The position numbers and the translations under genes were made by a program. A stretch of DNA of 7,434 nt, from contig JAGBXH010000301.1 of the NCBI GenBank assembly GCA_017629395.1, forward strand, positions 1-7,434. The letters are read 5' to 3'. The notes beneath the pieces were generated by a model that searched no databases, had not been told where the DNA came from, and saw nothing but the letters and a program-made list of their open reading frames with translations. This stretch comes from Clostridia bacterium. Its GTDB lineage: Bacteria > Bacillota > Clostridia > Oscillospirales > CAG-272. Of this stretch, positions 1-4,394 are shown one piece after another; positions within the stretch are counted from its first letter, which is position 1; each line of letters begins with the position of its first letter.

Positions 1-204
1 AGCGGATCTTATCGCCCATCGTGCGCCAAAAGTCCACGCATTCGGCGCGCTTTTGGTCGTAGTCAAACGTCGGCGGCTGCTCTTTTGCGCGAATTGCGCC
101 CGTAAAGCGCAGGGATTTGCCCGCGTCAAGGCTGTAGCGCACCTCGAAATAATCGGCAGCGGCAAAGCTGTGCCCGCTTGGAGCATCGGTGACAAAGCGA
201 ACGT
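1..204 (-). CDS. Partial second copy of the glycosidase-like gene (leftward)
   Basis: Read on the minus strand, the left arm is open and encodes the same protein segment as the rightward gene, including the DYFEVRYSLDAG and EQPPTFDYDQKR motifs. It differs by one residue, Asp for Glu, just before the FWRTMGDK motif. In-frame coding appears to continue through the 23-bp centre of the fold-back, giving about seven more residues (VRFVTDA) before the segment shared by both arms. This leftward copy is therefore the better-preserved one at its 5' side. No start codon with a ribosome binding site is visible, and further upstream in this frame the sequence is only antisense to the other copy. The 3' part lies beyond the window. 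Function is as for the rightward copy. It is a real paralogue or allele fragment, or half of a chimeric molecule. Confidence 0.5.
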
Positions 205-385
205 CCAAGCGGGCACAGCTTCGCCGCTGCCGATTATTTCGAGGTGCGCTACAGCCTTGACGCTGGCAAATCCCTGCGCTTTACGGGCGCAATTCGCGCA
301 AAAGAGCAGCCGCCGACGTTTGACTACGACCAAAAGCGCGCGGAATGCGTGGAGTTTTGGCGCACGATGGGCGATAAGATCCGCT
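1..385. repeat. Near-perfect fold-back inverted repeat, 181-bp arms
   Basis: Positions 1-181 are the reverse complement of 205-385: position i pairs with 386-i throughout, with no gaps. I count four mismatches in 181 (32/354, 44/342, 122/264, 164/222), about 98% identity. The unpaired centre is 182-204. The left arm runs off the window, so the repeat may be longer. Both arms encode the same stretch of a glycosidase-like protein in opposite directions, and all four differences are at third codon positions (three synonymous, one Asp/Glu). The structure is seen directly. Whether it is a biological head-to-head junction or a chimeric assembly or amplification product is open. Confidence 0.95.
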
Positions 386-1515
386 GCCTGCCCGACACCG
401 AGGATGCGCGCTATCTTGGCATCTATCGCCACATGGTCATGCAATGCACGCAGATGCTCTCGCGCTACGAGGGGCAGGAGGCGATCACTGTTCGCCAGGG
501 CGACGTGGCACGCTTCGTCTGGCCCTATGAGGGAGCACAGGTGCTGGTCAACCTGGAGCGCGCAGGCATTACCGAATATTCCGCCGACGCCTATCGCGGC
601 TATTTTGACCGCTGGCTGGTGCGCACGGGAGAGGACGCGGGCAAGATCGGCAGCAATGCAGGCTGGGAGAATTTCACGGGTTCGGTGATCTGGGGACTGT
701 CCGAGCATCTGCTCAACGTCGACGATCCCACCAAGGCTGCAGAGTTTTTGCCCTATCTTGTCATGATGCGCGATTGGATCAAGCGCAAAAGGCACTCCAC
801 GCGCGAGGTGGGCTATCCCAATATTTTCCCCTGCGGTAAGGGCAGCGACTGGAGTGAGCAGGGGCAATTCTGGACGTTTACGGACAGCCACAACTGTATG
901 GCACTGCGCTCGATGTGCAAGGCGCTGAAAAAATACAATTTTGCGGAGTACGACGCCACAAAAGCGGAGCTGGACGATTACAGCCGCGCGATCATAAGCA
1001 TTCGCGACGAGTTGTTTAGCGGTCACGAGCACGACGAGGCGTATATCCTTCCTCATATGCTGGGGATCCCCTTTGAGGACAGCGAAAATTACAGCTACTA
1101 CACCGATGGCGCACCCTACCTGCTCTACACCGGATTTATCGAGCCGGGCAGCACGATCATGCAAAAAATGGAGGCATTCTTTCGCCTGCGCGGGCAGTTT
1201 GAAAAGGGGCTGACGGGTCGCATGACAAGCTGTGCGAGCATGTGGGACGAGGCGTATTTCGGCGGCTACGGCGACGTGTGGTACACCATGCAAAGTGAGA
1301 CCTATTGGATCAGGGCTTGGTGCGCCTCGGGACAGCGAGCCAAGGCATTGGAGAGCCTGGAGGCTTGCCTGACATACGGATTGAGCCGTGAGTGCATCGC
1401 TGCCGAGCGGTACTGCTCCATCAACCCGTGGTACAATCCCTGGCAGCCCAACGGCAGCGGCAGCTCGCGCGTCATCGAGATGATGCAAACGTATTTCGGT
1501 GTAAAACCCGTTTGA
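205..1515 (+). CDS. Six-hairpin glycosidase-like protein, 5'-truncated
   Basis: This is an open frame of about 436 codons ending in TGA at 1513-1515. It starts where homology to the leftward copy begins. An in-frame TGA at 190-192 in the fold-back centre closes it upstream, so the true N-terminus is missing. A GTG at 244 is the first usable start but has no convincing Shine-Dalgarno site. The first ~40 residues look like the end of a beta-sandwich domain. The rest is helical and rich in Trp, Tyr and acidic residues, with motifs such as FVWPYEGA, NAGWENFTG, GSDWSEQGQFWT, SMWDEAYFGG and INPWYNPWQPN. This pattern resembles the (alpha/alpha)6 toroid of GH15/GH63/GH78-like glycosidases, which would suggest carbohydrate hydrolysis. 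I cannot assign a GH family or the catalytic residues. The stop codon overlaps the first bases of an 85-bp direct repeat, and no terminator is seen before it. The coding frame is well supported; the function is an inference. Confidence 0.75.
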   Translation, partial: PSGHSFAAADYFEVRYSLDAGKSLRFTGAIRAKEQPPTFDYDQKRAECVEFWRTMGDKIRCLPDTEDARYLGIYRHMVMQCTQMLSRYEGQEAITVRQGDVARFVWPYEGAQVLVNLERAGITEYSADAYRGYFDRWLVRTGEDAGKIGSNAGWENFTGSVIWGLSEHLLNVDDPTKAAEFLPYLVMMRDWIKRKRHSTREVGYPNIFPCGKGSDWSEQGQFWTFTDSHNCMALRSMCKALKKYNFAEYDATKAELDDYSRAIISIRDELFSGHEHDEAYILPHMLGIPFEDSENYSYYTDGAPYLLYTGFIEPGSTIMQKMEAFFRLRGQFEKGLTGRMTSCASMWDEAYFGGYGDVWYTMQSETYWIRAWCASGQRAKALESLEACLTYGLSRECIAAERYCSINPWYNPWQPNGSGSSRVIEMMQTYFGVKPV

Positions 1516-1598
1516 TGCTTCGGGTCAGCAGAGGTCGCGTGTTCGAATCATGGCGCTACGGGCGTAAAAACAGCAGGGAGTCCGCTGGACTCCCTGCT
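1514..1598 (+). repeat. 85-bp direct repeat, left copy (tRNA-like 3' half plus terminator)
   Basis: It matches 3417-3501 at 84 of 85 positions; the only difference is C1518 versus G3421. Reading rightward it contains a proline-type anticodon loop (TTCGGGT, 1519-1525), a variable-loop-like AGGTC, and a TTCGAAT T-loop within a weak four-pair T stem. It then has a GC-rich hairpin (AGCAGGGAGTCC, loop GCT, GGACTCCCTGCT). The 5' half of a tRNA is absent: the bases before the anticodon loop cannot pair with those after it. This copy ends at 1598, before the T tract that completes the hairpin as a terminator in the right copy. With the right copy it brackets the AT-rich nuclease gene like a pair of attachment-site remnants. 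The attachment-site role is inferred. Confidence 0.9.
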
Positions 1599-1620
1599 CT
1601 ATTGCACCGAAAAACGTTCT

Positions 1621-1650
1621 TTCACGCTTTTTTGCGGCACGAAAGATACT
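1621..1650 (+). repeat. 30-bp imperfect direct repeat, left copy
   Basis: It aligns without gaps to 3351-3380, with 25 of 30 positions identical; the shared core is CGCTTTTTTGCGG, followed by GATACT. The right copy is the left half of a long hairpin, but here the sequence diverges into AT-rich DNA directly after GATACT, so only half of the hairpin remains. It lies just inside the left 85-bp repeat, as its partner lies just inside the right one. Confidence 0.7.
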
Positions 1651-1682
1651 AAACAAAAGTCTGATTTTATGGCTTTGAAGCC

Positions 1683-1711
1683 TTGCAATCTAACTGCTCT
1701 TGTGATAGAAT
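1683..1711 (+). promoter_or_regulatory. Putative sigma-A promoter of the GIY-YIG gene
   Basis: There is a -35-like TTGCAA at 1683-1688, a 17-bp spacer, then an extended -10 (TGA before TAGAAT at 1706-1711). The start site would be near 1718, about 35 bp before the ATG. It lies inside the AT-rich insert, so the gene seems to carry its own promoter. The -35 is only a partial match. Confidence 0.5.
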
Positions 1712-1752
1712 AGAATTGTTAAAAAATCAAATCTTTAGTGGAGGGCTTTATT

Positions 1753-3231
1753 ATGAGCATTTTTGACATATTTAAAATTGATGAGTTTAAAGCTCGGATA
1801 GCTGAATTAGAACGTGAAAGAGAACAACTTGGTTTTAAAGAATATGCTGAAGCGCAAGAAGCTATAGAACGAATAAAAAAAGAAACAGACGAAGAAATAA
1901 GAAAAAAACGCACAGAGTTTGAAATGCTTCAAAGAGAAGCAGAATTAGATATCGCTAATGGAAACCAAATCATCTCCACCTTGCGAGAAACAATTGCAAA
2001 TTTAAGTGTCGAGAAGGAAAAGTTAGAAAAACAAACCCAAACTAACATCAACAAAATACAAAAGGCAAAAGAATTATATAGAGCGATAGATTATTCACTT
2101 AAATTTTTTCATGCACCTGCGAGTTACGAATGGAATGAATCATCCTATAACCCTTTAAACGAAGAACAGGAAACATTCTTAAACGAAGTTGCTCCGACTA
2201 TAACGTTAAATCTGCATTGTATGAATGTGAATGATTTGCGCACGGCATATCGGAACAATGAAAAACAAATCGACAAATTAGTAGAATCATACAAAGCAAG
2301 ATATACAACTAAAGCAAATCAGACCATATACGAACTCATGGTAATTGCATTAAGAGCAGAGTTGCAAAATGTCCTGTATGTTTTAAAATATGACAAGCTC
2401 GATAAGGCTATAGAGAACATTAAACTTATAACGTCAAAATATCTTGCTATTGCCACCAGTGGAAATCAGAGTATTGCCCCTACAATGAATCGCTTCATAG
2501 GCGAAATAGAATACTTGTTTATCAATGCTGTTAAGATAGAGTATAACTACTATGTCAAGAAAGAGCAGGCAAAACAAGAACAGCAGGCTATTCGTGAACA
2601 AATGCGGCAAGAAGCAGAAGAAAGAAAAGCTTTGGAGCAAGAGCGCAAAAAGATTGAAGCAGAAGAGAAAAAATACCTCAACGAAATCGAAAGAATACGC
2701 GAGCAAATTTCCAATGCCGACGAACAAATTGTTGAAAAACTAAAGGCTGAACTTATGGAAGTAGAGAGTCATCTTGCAGATGTCGCGGTCAAAAAAGAAG
2801 AAATCGTTAATCTTCAAAACGGAAAAGCCGGAAATATTTATATTATCAGTAACCTTGGAGCTTTTGGCGATAACATGTTTAAAATAGGCATGACAAGAAG
2901 ATTAGATCCTCAAGATAGAGTAGATGAATTGGGAAGCGCATCTGTTCCCTTCAAATTTGATGTGCACAGTTTCATTTTCTCAGAAGATGCTGTTGCGTTG
3001 GAAAATGAATTGCATAAACGTTTGAACGATCAGCGTGTGAACAAAGTAAATTCCAGAAAAGAATTTTTCTATTCAACAATAGATGAATTAGAAGCGTTGA
3101 CATTAGAACTTTCGCCGTCTGCTGAATTTAACAGAACTATGTTGGCGGAAGAATTCAGACAATCACAATCCAGCTCTGCCAATTACACATCTGATTACAG
3201 ATTGGATGAAAATGAAGAAGAGGACGAATAA
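1753..3231 (+). CDS. DUF4041-like coiled-coil protein with C-terminal T5orf172/GIY-YIG nuclease domain
   Basis: The protein has 492 residues. ATG 1753 is chosen over the upstream GTG 1738 because GGAGGG (1740-1745) sits 7 bp before the ATG and overlaps that GTG. Residues ~10-105 are charged coiled coil. Residues ~106-265 form a helical region (ELYRAIDYSLKFFHAP, then NRFIGEIEYLFINAVKIEY) of the type annotated DUF4041. Residues ~266-355 are a second Lys/Glu/Gln-rich coiled coil. Residues ~358-445 are the nuclease-like domain: IYIISN (362-367), FKIGMTRR (376-383), Arg389, Glu417 and His421 in LENELHKRL, and SRKEFF (434-439). The last ~25 residues are acidic. GIY-YIG enzymes are metal-dependent DNA endonucleases, and from memory DUF4041 plus GIY-YIG is the architecture of the phage-defence nuclease SNIPE, which is membrane associated. 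No signal peptide or membrane segment is visible here. Base composition is about 37% GC in a sampled line, well below its neighbours, and the gene is bracketed by tRNA-derived repeats, both pointing to transfer. The domain call is fairly firm; a defence role is inferred. Confidence 0.88.
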   Translation: MSIFDIFKIDEFKARIAELEREREQLGFKEYAEAQEAIERIKKETDEEIRKKRTEFEMLQREAELDIANGNQIISTLRETIANLSVEKEKLEKQTQTNINKIQKAKELYRAIDYSLKFFHAPASYEWNESSYNPLNEEQETFLNEVAPTITLNLHCMNVNDLRTAYRNNEKQIDKLVESYKARYTTKANQTIYELMVIALRAELQNVLYVLKYDKLDKAIENIKLITSKYLAIATSGNQSIAPTMNRFIGEIEYLFINAVKIEYNYYVKKEQAKQEQQAIREQMRQEAEERKALEQERKKIEAEEKKYLNEIERIREQISNADEQIVEKLKAELMEVESHLADVAVKKEEIVNLQNGKAGNIYIISNLGAFGDNMFKIGMTRRLDPQDRVDELGSASVPFKFDVHSFIFSEDAVALENELHKRLNDQRVNKVNSRKEFFYSTIDELEALTLELSPSAEFNRTMLAEEFRQSQSSSANYTSDYRLDENEEEDE

Positions 3232-3265
3232 TTAAACTTGCTCGCAATAGGTTGACAAAATCTAA

Positions 3266-3280
3266 ACAGGATTCGAACCT
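3266..3280 (-). pseudogene. tRNA T-arm fragment
   Basis: The 15 bases are identical to the T-arm segment of the intact tRNA-Pro (3520-3534), in the same minus orientation. The flanking bases do not continue the tRNA: the outer T-stem pairs and the acceptor stem are absent. It lies 35 bp after the stop codon of the nuclease gene. It is probably a remnant of recombination at the tRNA locus. Confidence 0.5.
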
Positions 3281-3350
3281 CGCGTTGCCCTCGCGGAAAA
3301 CATAGTCGATCGGGAGATCTCGATACGCTCGATCCCCCGCTCTCCTTGTT

Positions 3351-3380
3351 TTCTCGCTTTTTTGCGGATCAAACGATACT
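3351..3380 (+). repeat. 30-bp imperfect direct repeat, right copy
   Basis: This is the partner of 1621-1650, with 25 of 30 identical positions. From 3360 on it forms the left arm and most of the loop of the hairpin that continues to 3401, so here the structure is complete. Confidence 0.7.
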
Positions 3381-3401
3381 CAATCGTTTGATCTCGCAAA
3401 A
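3360..3401. repeat. Long inverted repeat (18 bp, one bulge)
   Basis: TTTTGCG (3360-3366) pairs with CGCAAAA (3395-3401). GATCAAACGAT (3367-3377) pairs with ATCGTTTGATC (3383-3393). The loop is ACTCA and T3394 is bulged. Neither strand has a T tract directly after the hairpin, so it does not look like a standard intrinsic terminator, although it is the first strong structure after the nuclease gene. Confidence 0.8.
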
Positions 3402-3416
3402 CCCATGAACCCGAAC

Positions 3417-3501
3417 GATGGTTCGGGTCAGCAGAGGTCGCGTGTTCGAATCATGGCGCTACGGGCGTAAAAACAGCAGGGAGTCCGCTGGACTCCCTGC
3501 T
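3417..3501 (+). repeat. 85-bp direct repeat, right copy (tRNA-like 3' half plus terminator)
   Basis: It is identical to 1514-1598 except at 3421. It contains the same tRNA-Pro-like anticodon loop (3422-3428) and T-arm, read rightward, opposite to the intact tRNA next to it. Unlike the left copy, its hairpin continues to 3507 with a full T tract and doubles as the terminator of the minus-strand tRNA gene. The right end of the inserted segment would fall at or before this repeat. Confidence 0.9.
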
Positions 3502-3507
3502 GTTTTT
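3469..3507 (-). terminator. Intrinsic terminator of the tRNA-Pro unit (bidirectional)
   Basis: Two perfectly complementary 18-base arms (3469-3486 and 3490-3507) surround the loop GCT. The GC-rich core is flanked by five A on the left and five T on the right, so both strands have a T tract. It starts 2 bp after the encoded CCA end of the minus-strand tRNA, where its terminator is expected. Confidence 0.9.
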
Positions 3508-3508
3508 A

Positions 3509-3585
3509 TGGTCGGAGTGACAGGATTCGAACCTGCGACCTCATGGACCCGAACCATGCGCACTACCAAACTGTGCCACACCCCG
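3509..3585 (-). tRNA. tRNA-Pro (anticodon CGG)
   Basis: On the minus strand this 77-base segment folds as a complete cloverleaf. The acceptor stem is CGGGGTG with CACTCCG (7 bp, one G-T pair). The D stem is GCAC/GTGC around AGTTTGGTA. The anticodon stem is CATGG/CCATG with the 7-base loop TTCGGGT, giving anticodon CGG, which reads proline codon CCG. The variable loop is AGGTC and the T arm is GCAGG-TTCGAAT-CCTGT. The discriminator is A and CCA is encoded. The first pair C1-G72 with A73 is typical of bacterial tRNA-Pro. It lies 20 bp downstream of a degenerate tRNA-like copy and probably shares its promoter; a strong terminator follows. Confidence 0.97.
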
Positions 3586-3605
3586 ATGTTTTTTTGTTGT
3601 TTTTT

Positions 3606-3686
3606 CGGGGATTCGTCCAAGCCCTCATGGACCCGAAACCATATCCGAAGGAAATTCGCGCACATACCAAACTGTGCCACACCCCG
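3606..3686 (-). pseudogene. Degenerate tRNA-Pro-like copy
   Basis: The first 22 bases are identical to the 5' end of the intact tRNA-Pro, and the anticodon-arm region (TCGGGTCCATGAGG) is kept. About 15 bases are inserted between the D arm and the anticodon arm. The anticodon loop has one extra T (8 bases). The T arm and acceptor 3' strand are replaced by a shorter sequence with no TTCGAAT loop and no CCA. A five-pair closing stem (CGGGG with CCCCG) and an alternative hairpin (TTCG-GG-TCCA with TGGA-CGAA) can still form. It begins about 8 bases after the predicted start site of the promoter at 3701-3729 and comes first in the unit. It is probably a pseudogene or unprocessed leader; an RNA with its own role cannot be excluded. 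Confidence 0.75.
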
Positions 3687-3700
3687 AAATCGACCGTATC

Positions 3701-3729
3701 ATTATAGCACGGTCGCAAAGGTTTGTCAA
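3701..3729 (-). promoter_or_regulatory. Consensus sigma-A promoter of the tRNA-Pro unit
   Basis: On the minus strand there is an exact TTGACA (3724-3729), a 17-bp spacer and an exact TATAAT (3701-3706). The start site would be near 3694. A perfect match at ideal spacing fits strong stable-RNA transcription leftward through the degenerate copy and the intact tRNA. Confidence 0.9.
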
Positions 3730-3738
3730 TACATTTTT

Positions 3739-3780
3739 CGGAGAAAACGCAAAATCCTTATGAATCCTTGCGTTTCTCCG
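3739..3780 (+). terminator. Stem-loop with rightward T tract, beside the SLOG gene stop
   Basis: CGGAGAAA (3739-3746) pairs with TTTCTCCG (3773-3780), and CGCAA (3748-3752) pairs with TTGCG (3768-3772), with A3747 bulged. Six T follow on the plus strand (3781-3786), so it is an intrinsic terminator for rightward transcription. It lies directly after the stop of the leftward SLOG gene, but on that strand A residues, not T, follow the hairpin. It may still protect the 3' end of that message or insulate the tRNA promoter. Confidence 0.6.
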
Positions 3781-3784
3781 TTTT

Positions 3785-4264
3785 TTACGTCATAGCGTCG
3801 TACAAATTGACAAATTCCAACCCGCTTTTGAGTGCGTATGCGGCGGTGTACGCCGTGCCGCCCTTGCTTTTGGTCAGAAACGCGATGCAAACGTCGCTTC
3901 CCTGCACCAAGCGTCGGTCACGCTCCAGCATGCAGCCCTCGCGATAGCTGTCGTACAGATACGTCACGCTGTCCGCCTCGGCAAGCACAAAACGATAGGC
4001 GCGGCGGTCAGCCTCACTCCACGCAGCATCCTGGTCGCGGCAAGGCAGGATCAGCTCCAGCTTGATATGCGGAAACTGCTTTTTTTGTTCTATGACGCAC
4101 AGCGAGGCAAGCGTATCAAACCCGATCGCTCCGCCCGCACGAAAGCACACAGCTCCCGCCTCTGCCTGCTTGGCAATCTCTGCCTTGAGCAGCGCGGGCA
4201 ATGCCATCATGTGCGCAGGATCGATCTGCCTGTGCCCTGTAAAGCACACCGTTCCGTTTTGCAT
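3785..4264 (-). CDS. YpsA/DUF1273-like SLOG family protein
   Basis: The protein has 159 residues. ATG 4264 is chosen because a strong Shine-Dalgarno (GGGGAGGTGG on the minus strand) sits just upstream and the extended -10 at 4289-4294 lies before it. Longer starts would have to begin upstream of that promoter. Residues 5-12 are TVCFTGHR, the usual opening of the DUF1273/YpsA branch of the SLOG superfamily. GGAIGFDTLA (44-53) is the glycine-rich nucleotide-binding loop, LILPCRDQ (71-78) a core strand, and SKGGTAYTAAYA (133-144) the second conserved loop. The fold is Rossmann-like, soluble and thought to bind a nucleotide or nucleotide-derived ligand. B. subtilis and S. aureus YpsA have been linked to cell division, but the biochemical role is unsettled. 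Its length is near normal for the family. It is monocistronic, divergent from spoIIE with 254 bp between starts, and its GC content resembles spoIIE, so it looks like core genome. Confidence 0.88.
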   Translation of the reverse strand: MQNGTVCFTGHRQIDPAHMMALPALLKAEIAKQAEAGAVCFRAGGAIGFDTLASLCVIEQKKQFPHIKLELILPCRDQDAAWSEADRRAYRFVLAEADSVTYLYDSYREGCMLERDRRLVQGSDVCIAFLTKSKGGTAYTAAYALKSGLEFVNLYDAMT

Positions 4265-4288
4265 GGAATCCACCTCCCCTTCCACCTC

Positions 4289-4317
4289 AGTATAGCACAT
4301 ATGTTCGATTTTGTAAA
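4289..4317 (-). promoter_or_regulatory. Sigma-A promoter of the SLOG gene
   Basis: On the minus strand there is TTTACA (4312-4317, 5/6), a 17-bp spacer and an extended -10 (TGC before TATACT, 5/6, 4289-4294). The start site would be near 4282, giving a leader of about 18 bases that holds the ribosome binding site. Confidence 0.8.
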
Positions 4318-4352
4318 GTCTTTTTGCACAAATCGTGCACAAAAAAGCACAC

Positions 4353-4388
4353 TTTTGCAACAAAATACGCGTATTTTTTGCAAAAAAA
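4353..4388. repeat. AT-rich palindrome between SLOG gene and spoIIE
   Basis: AAAATACGCGTATTTT (4362-4377) is a perfect 16-bp palindrome. It is flanked by TTTTGCA (4353-4359) and TGCAAAA (4379-4385), which extend the symmetry with a one-base offset. A further TGCAC/GTGCA inverted repeat lies nearby at 4325-4339. The position between two divergent promoters suits an operator or a structured leader, but I recognise no known regulator site. Confidence 0.5.
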
Positions 4389-4394
4389 TCACAT

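Larger units (their letters stand above)
3232..3416. other. Gene-free mosaic of tRNA and hairpin fragments
   Basis: There is no credible coding frame. It holds a 15-bp tRNA T-arm fragment (3266-3280), a GATC/TCGA-rich stretch (about 3306-3340), the right copy of the 30-bp repeat and a long hairpin (3360-3401). It ends with a short hairpin in which ACCCGAAC (3409-3416) pairs with GTTCGGGT at the start of the right 85-bp repeat, so two anticodon-arm-like sequences face each other. No intrinsic terminator with a T tract is seen directly after the nuclease gene. Confidence 0.6.

Noticed and set aside
53..688. Open frame of 211 codons overlapping the glycosidase-like gene
   Set aside because: It runs across the fold-back and out of frame with the well-supported gene. 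Its Arg/Ala/Ser-rich composition is typical of an out-of-frame shadow.
1392..1652. Open frame whose end resembles the start of the frame at 3418
   Set aside because: The shared peptide comes only from the 85-bp direct repeat, not from a conserved protein.
1753..3231. Homing endonuclease in an intron
   Set aside because: The GIY-YIG subtype and the long coiled-coil and DUF4041-like part do not fit, and no intron-like structure or interrupted host gene is seen.
3252..3280. TTGACA at 3252 as a promoter
   Set aside because: There is no -10-like sequence at a 16-19 bp distance.
1599..3416. Complete insertion sequence or autonomous mobile element
   Set aside because: There is no transposase, integrase or terminal inverted repeat. 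Only direct repeats and one nuclease-like gene are seen, so it is described as a possible cargo insert.
1514..3501. CRISPR array
   Set aside because: There are only two repeat copies, 85 bp long and 1.8 kb apart, with no short regular spacers.
3459..3680. Minus-strand open frame of 73 codons
   Set aside because: It is read through the tRNA gene itself (RVHEVAGSNPVTPT), another classic false protein from tRNA sequence.
3724..3732. 0A-like box near the tRNA promoter
   Set aside because: The match arises because TTGACAAA of a consensus -35 resembles the 0A box. A tRNA promoter with ideal spacing needs no Spo0A.
3418..3795. Plus-strand open frame of 125 codons
   Set aside because: It reads antisense through the tRNA-Pro and gives the GVTGFEPATS string, a well-known spurious product of tRNA regions.
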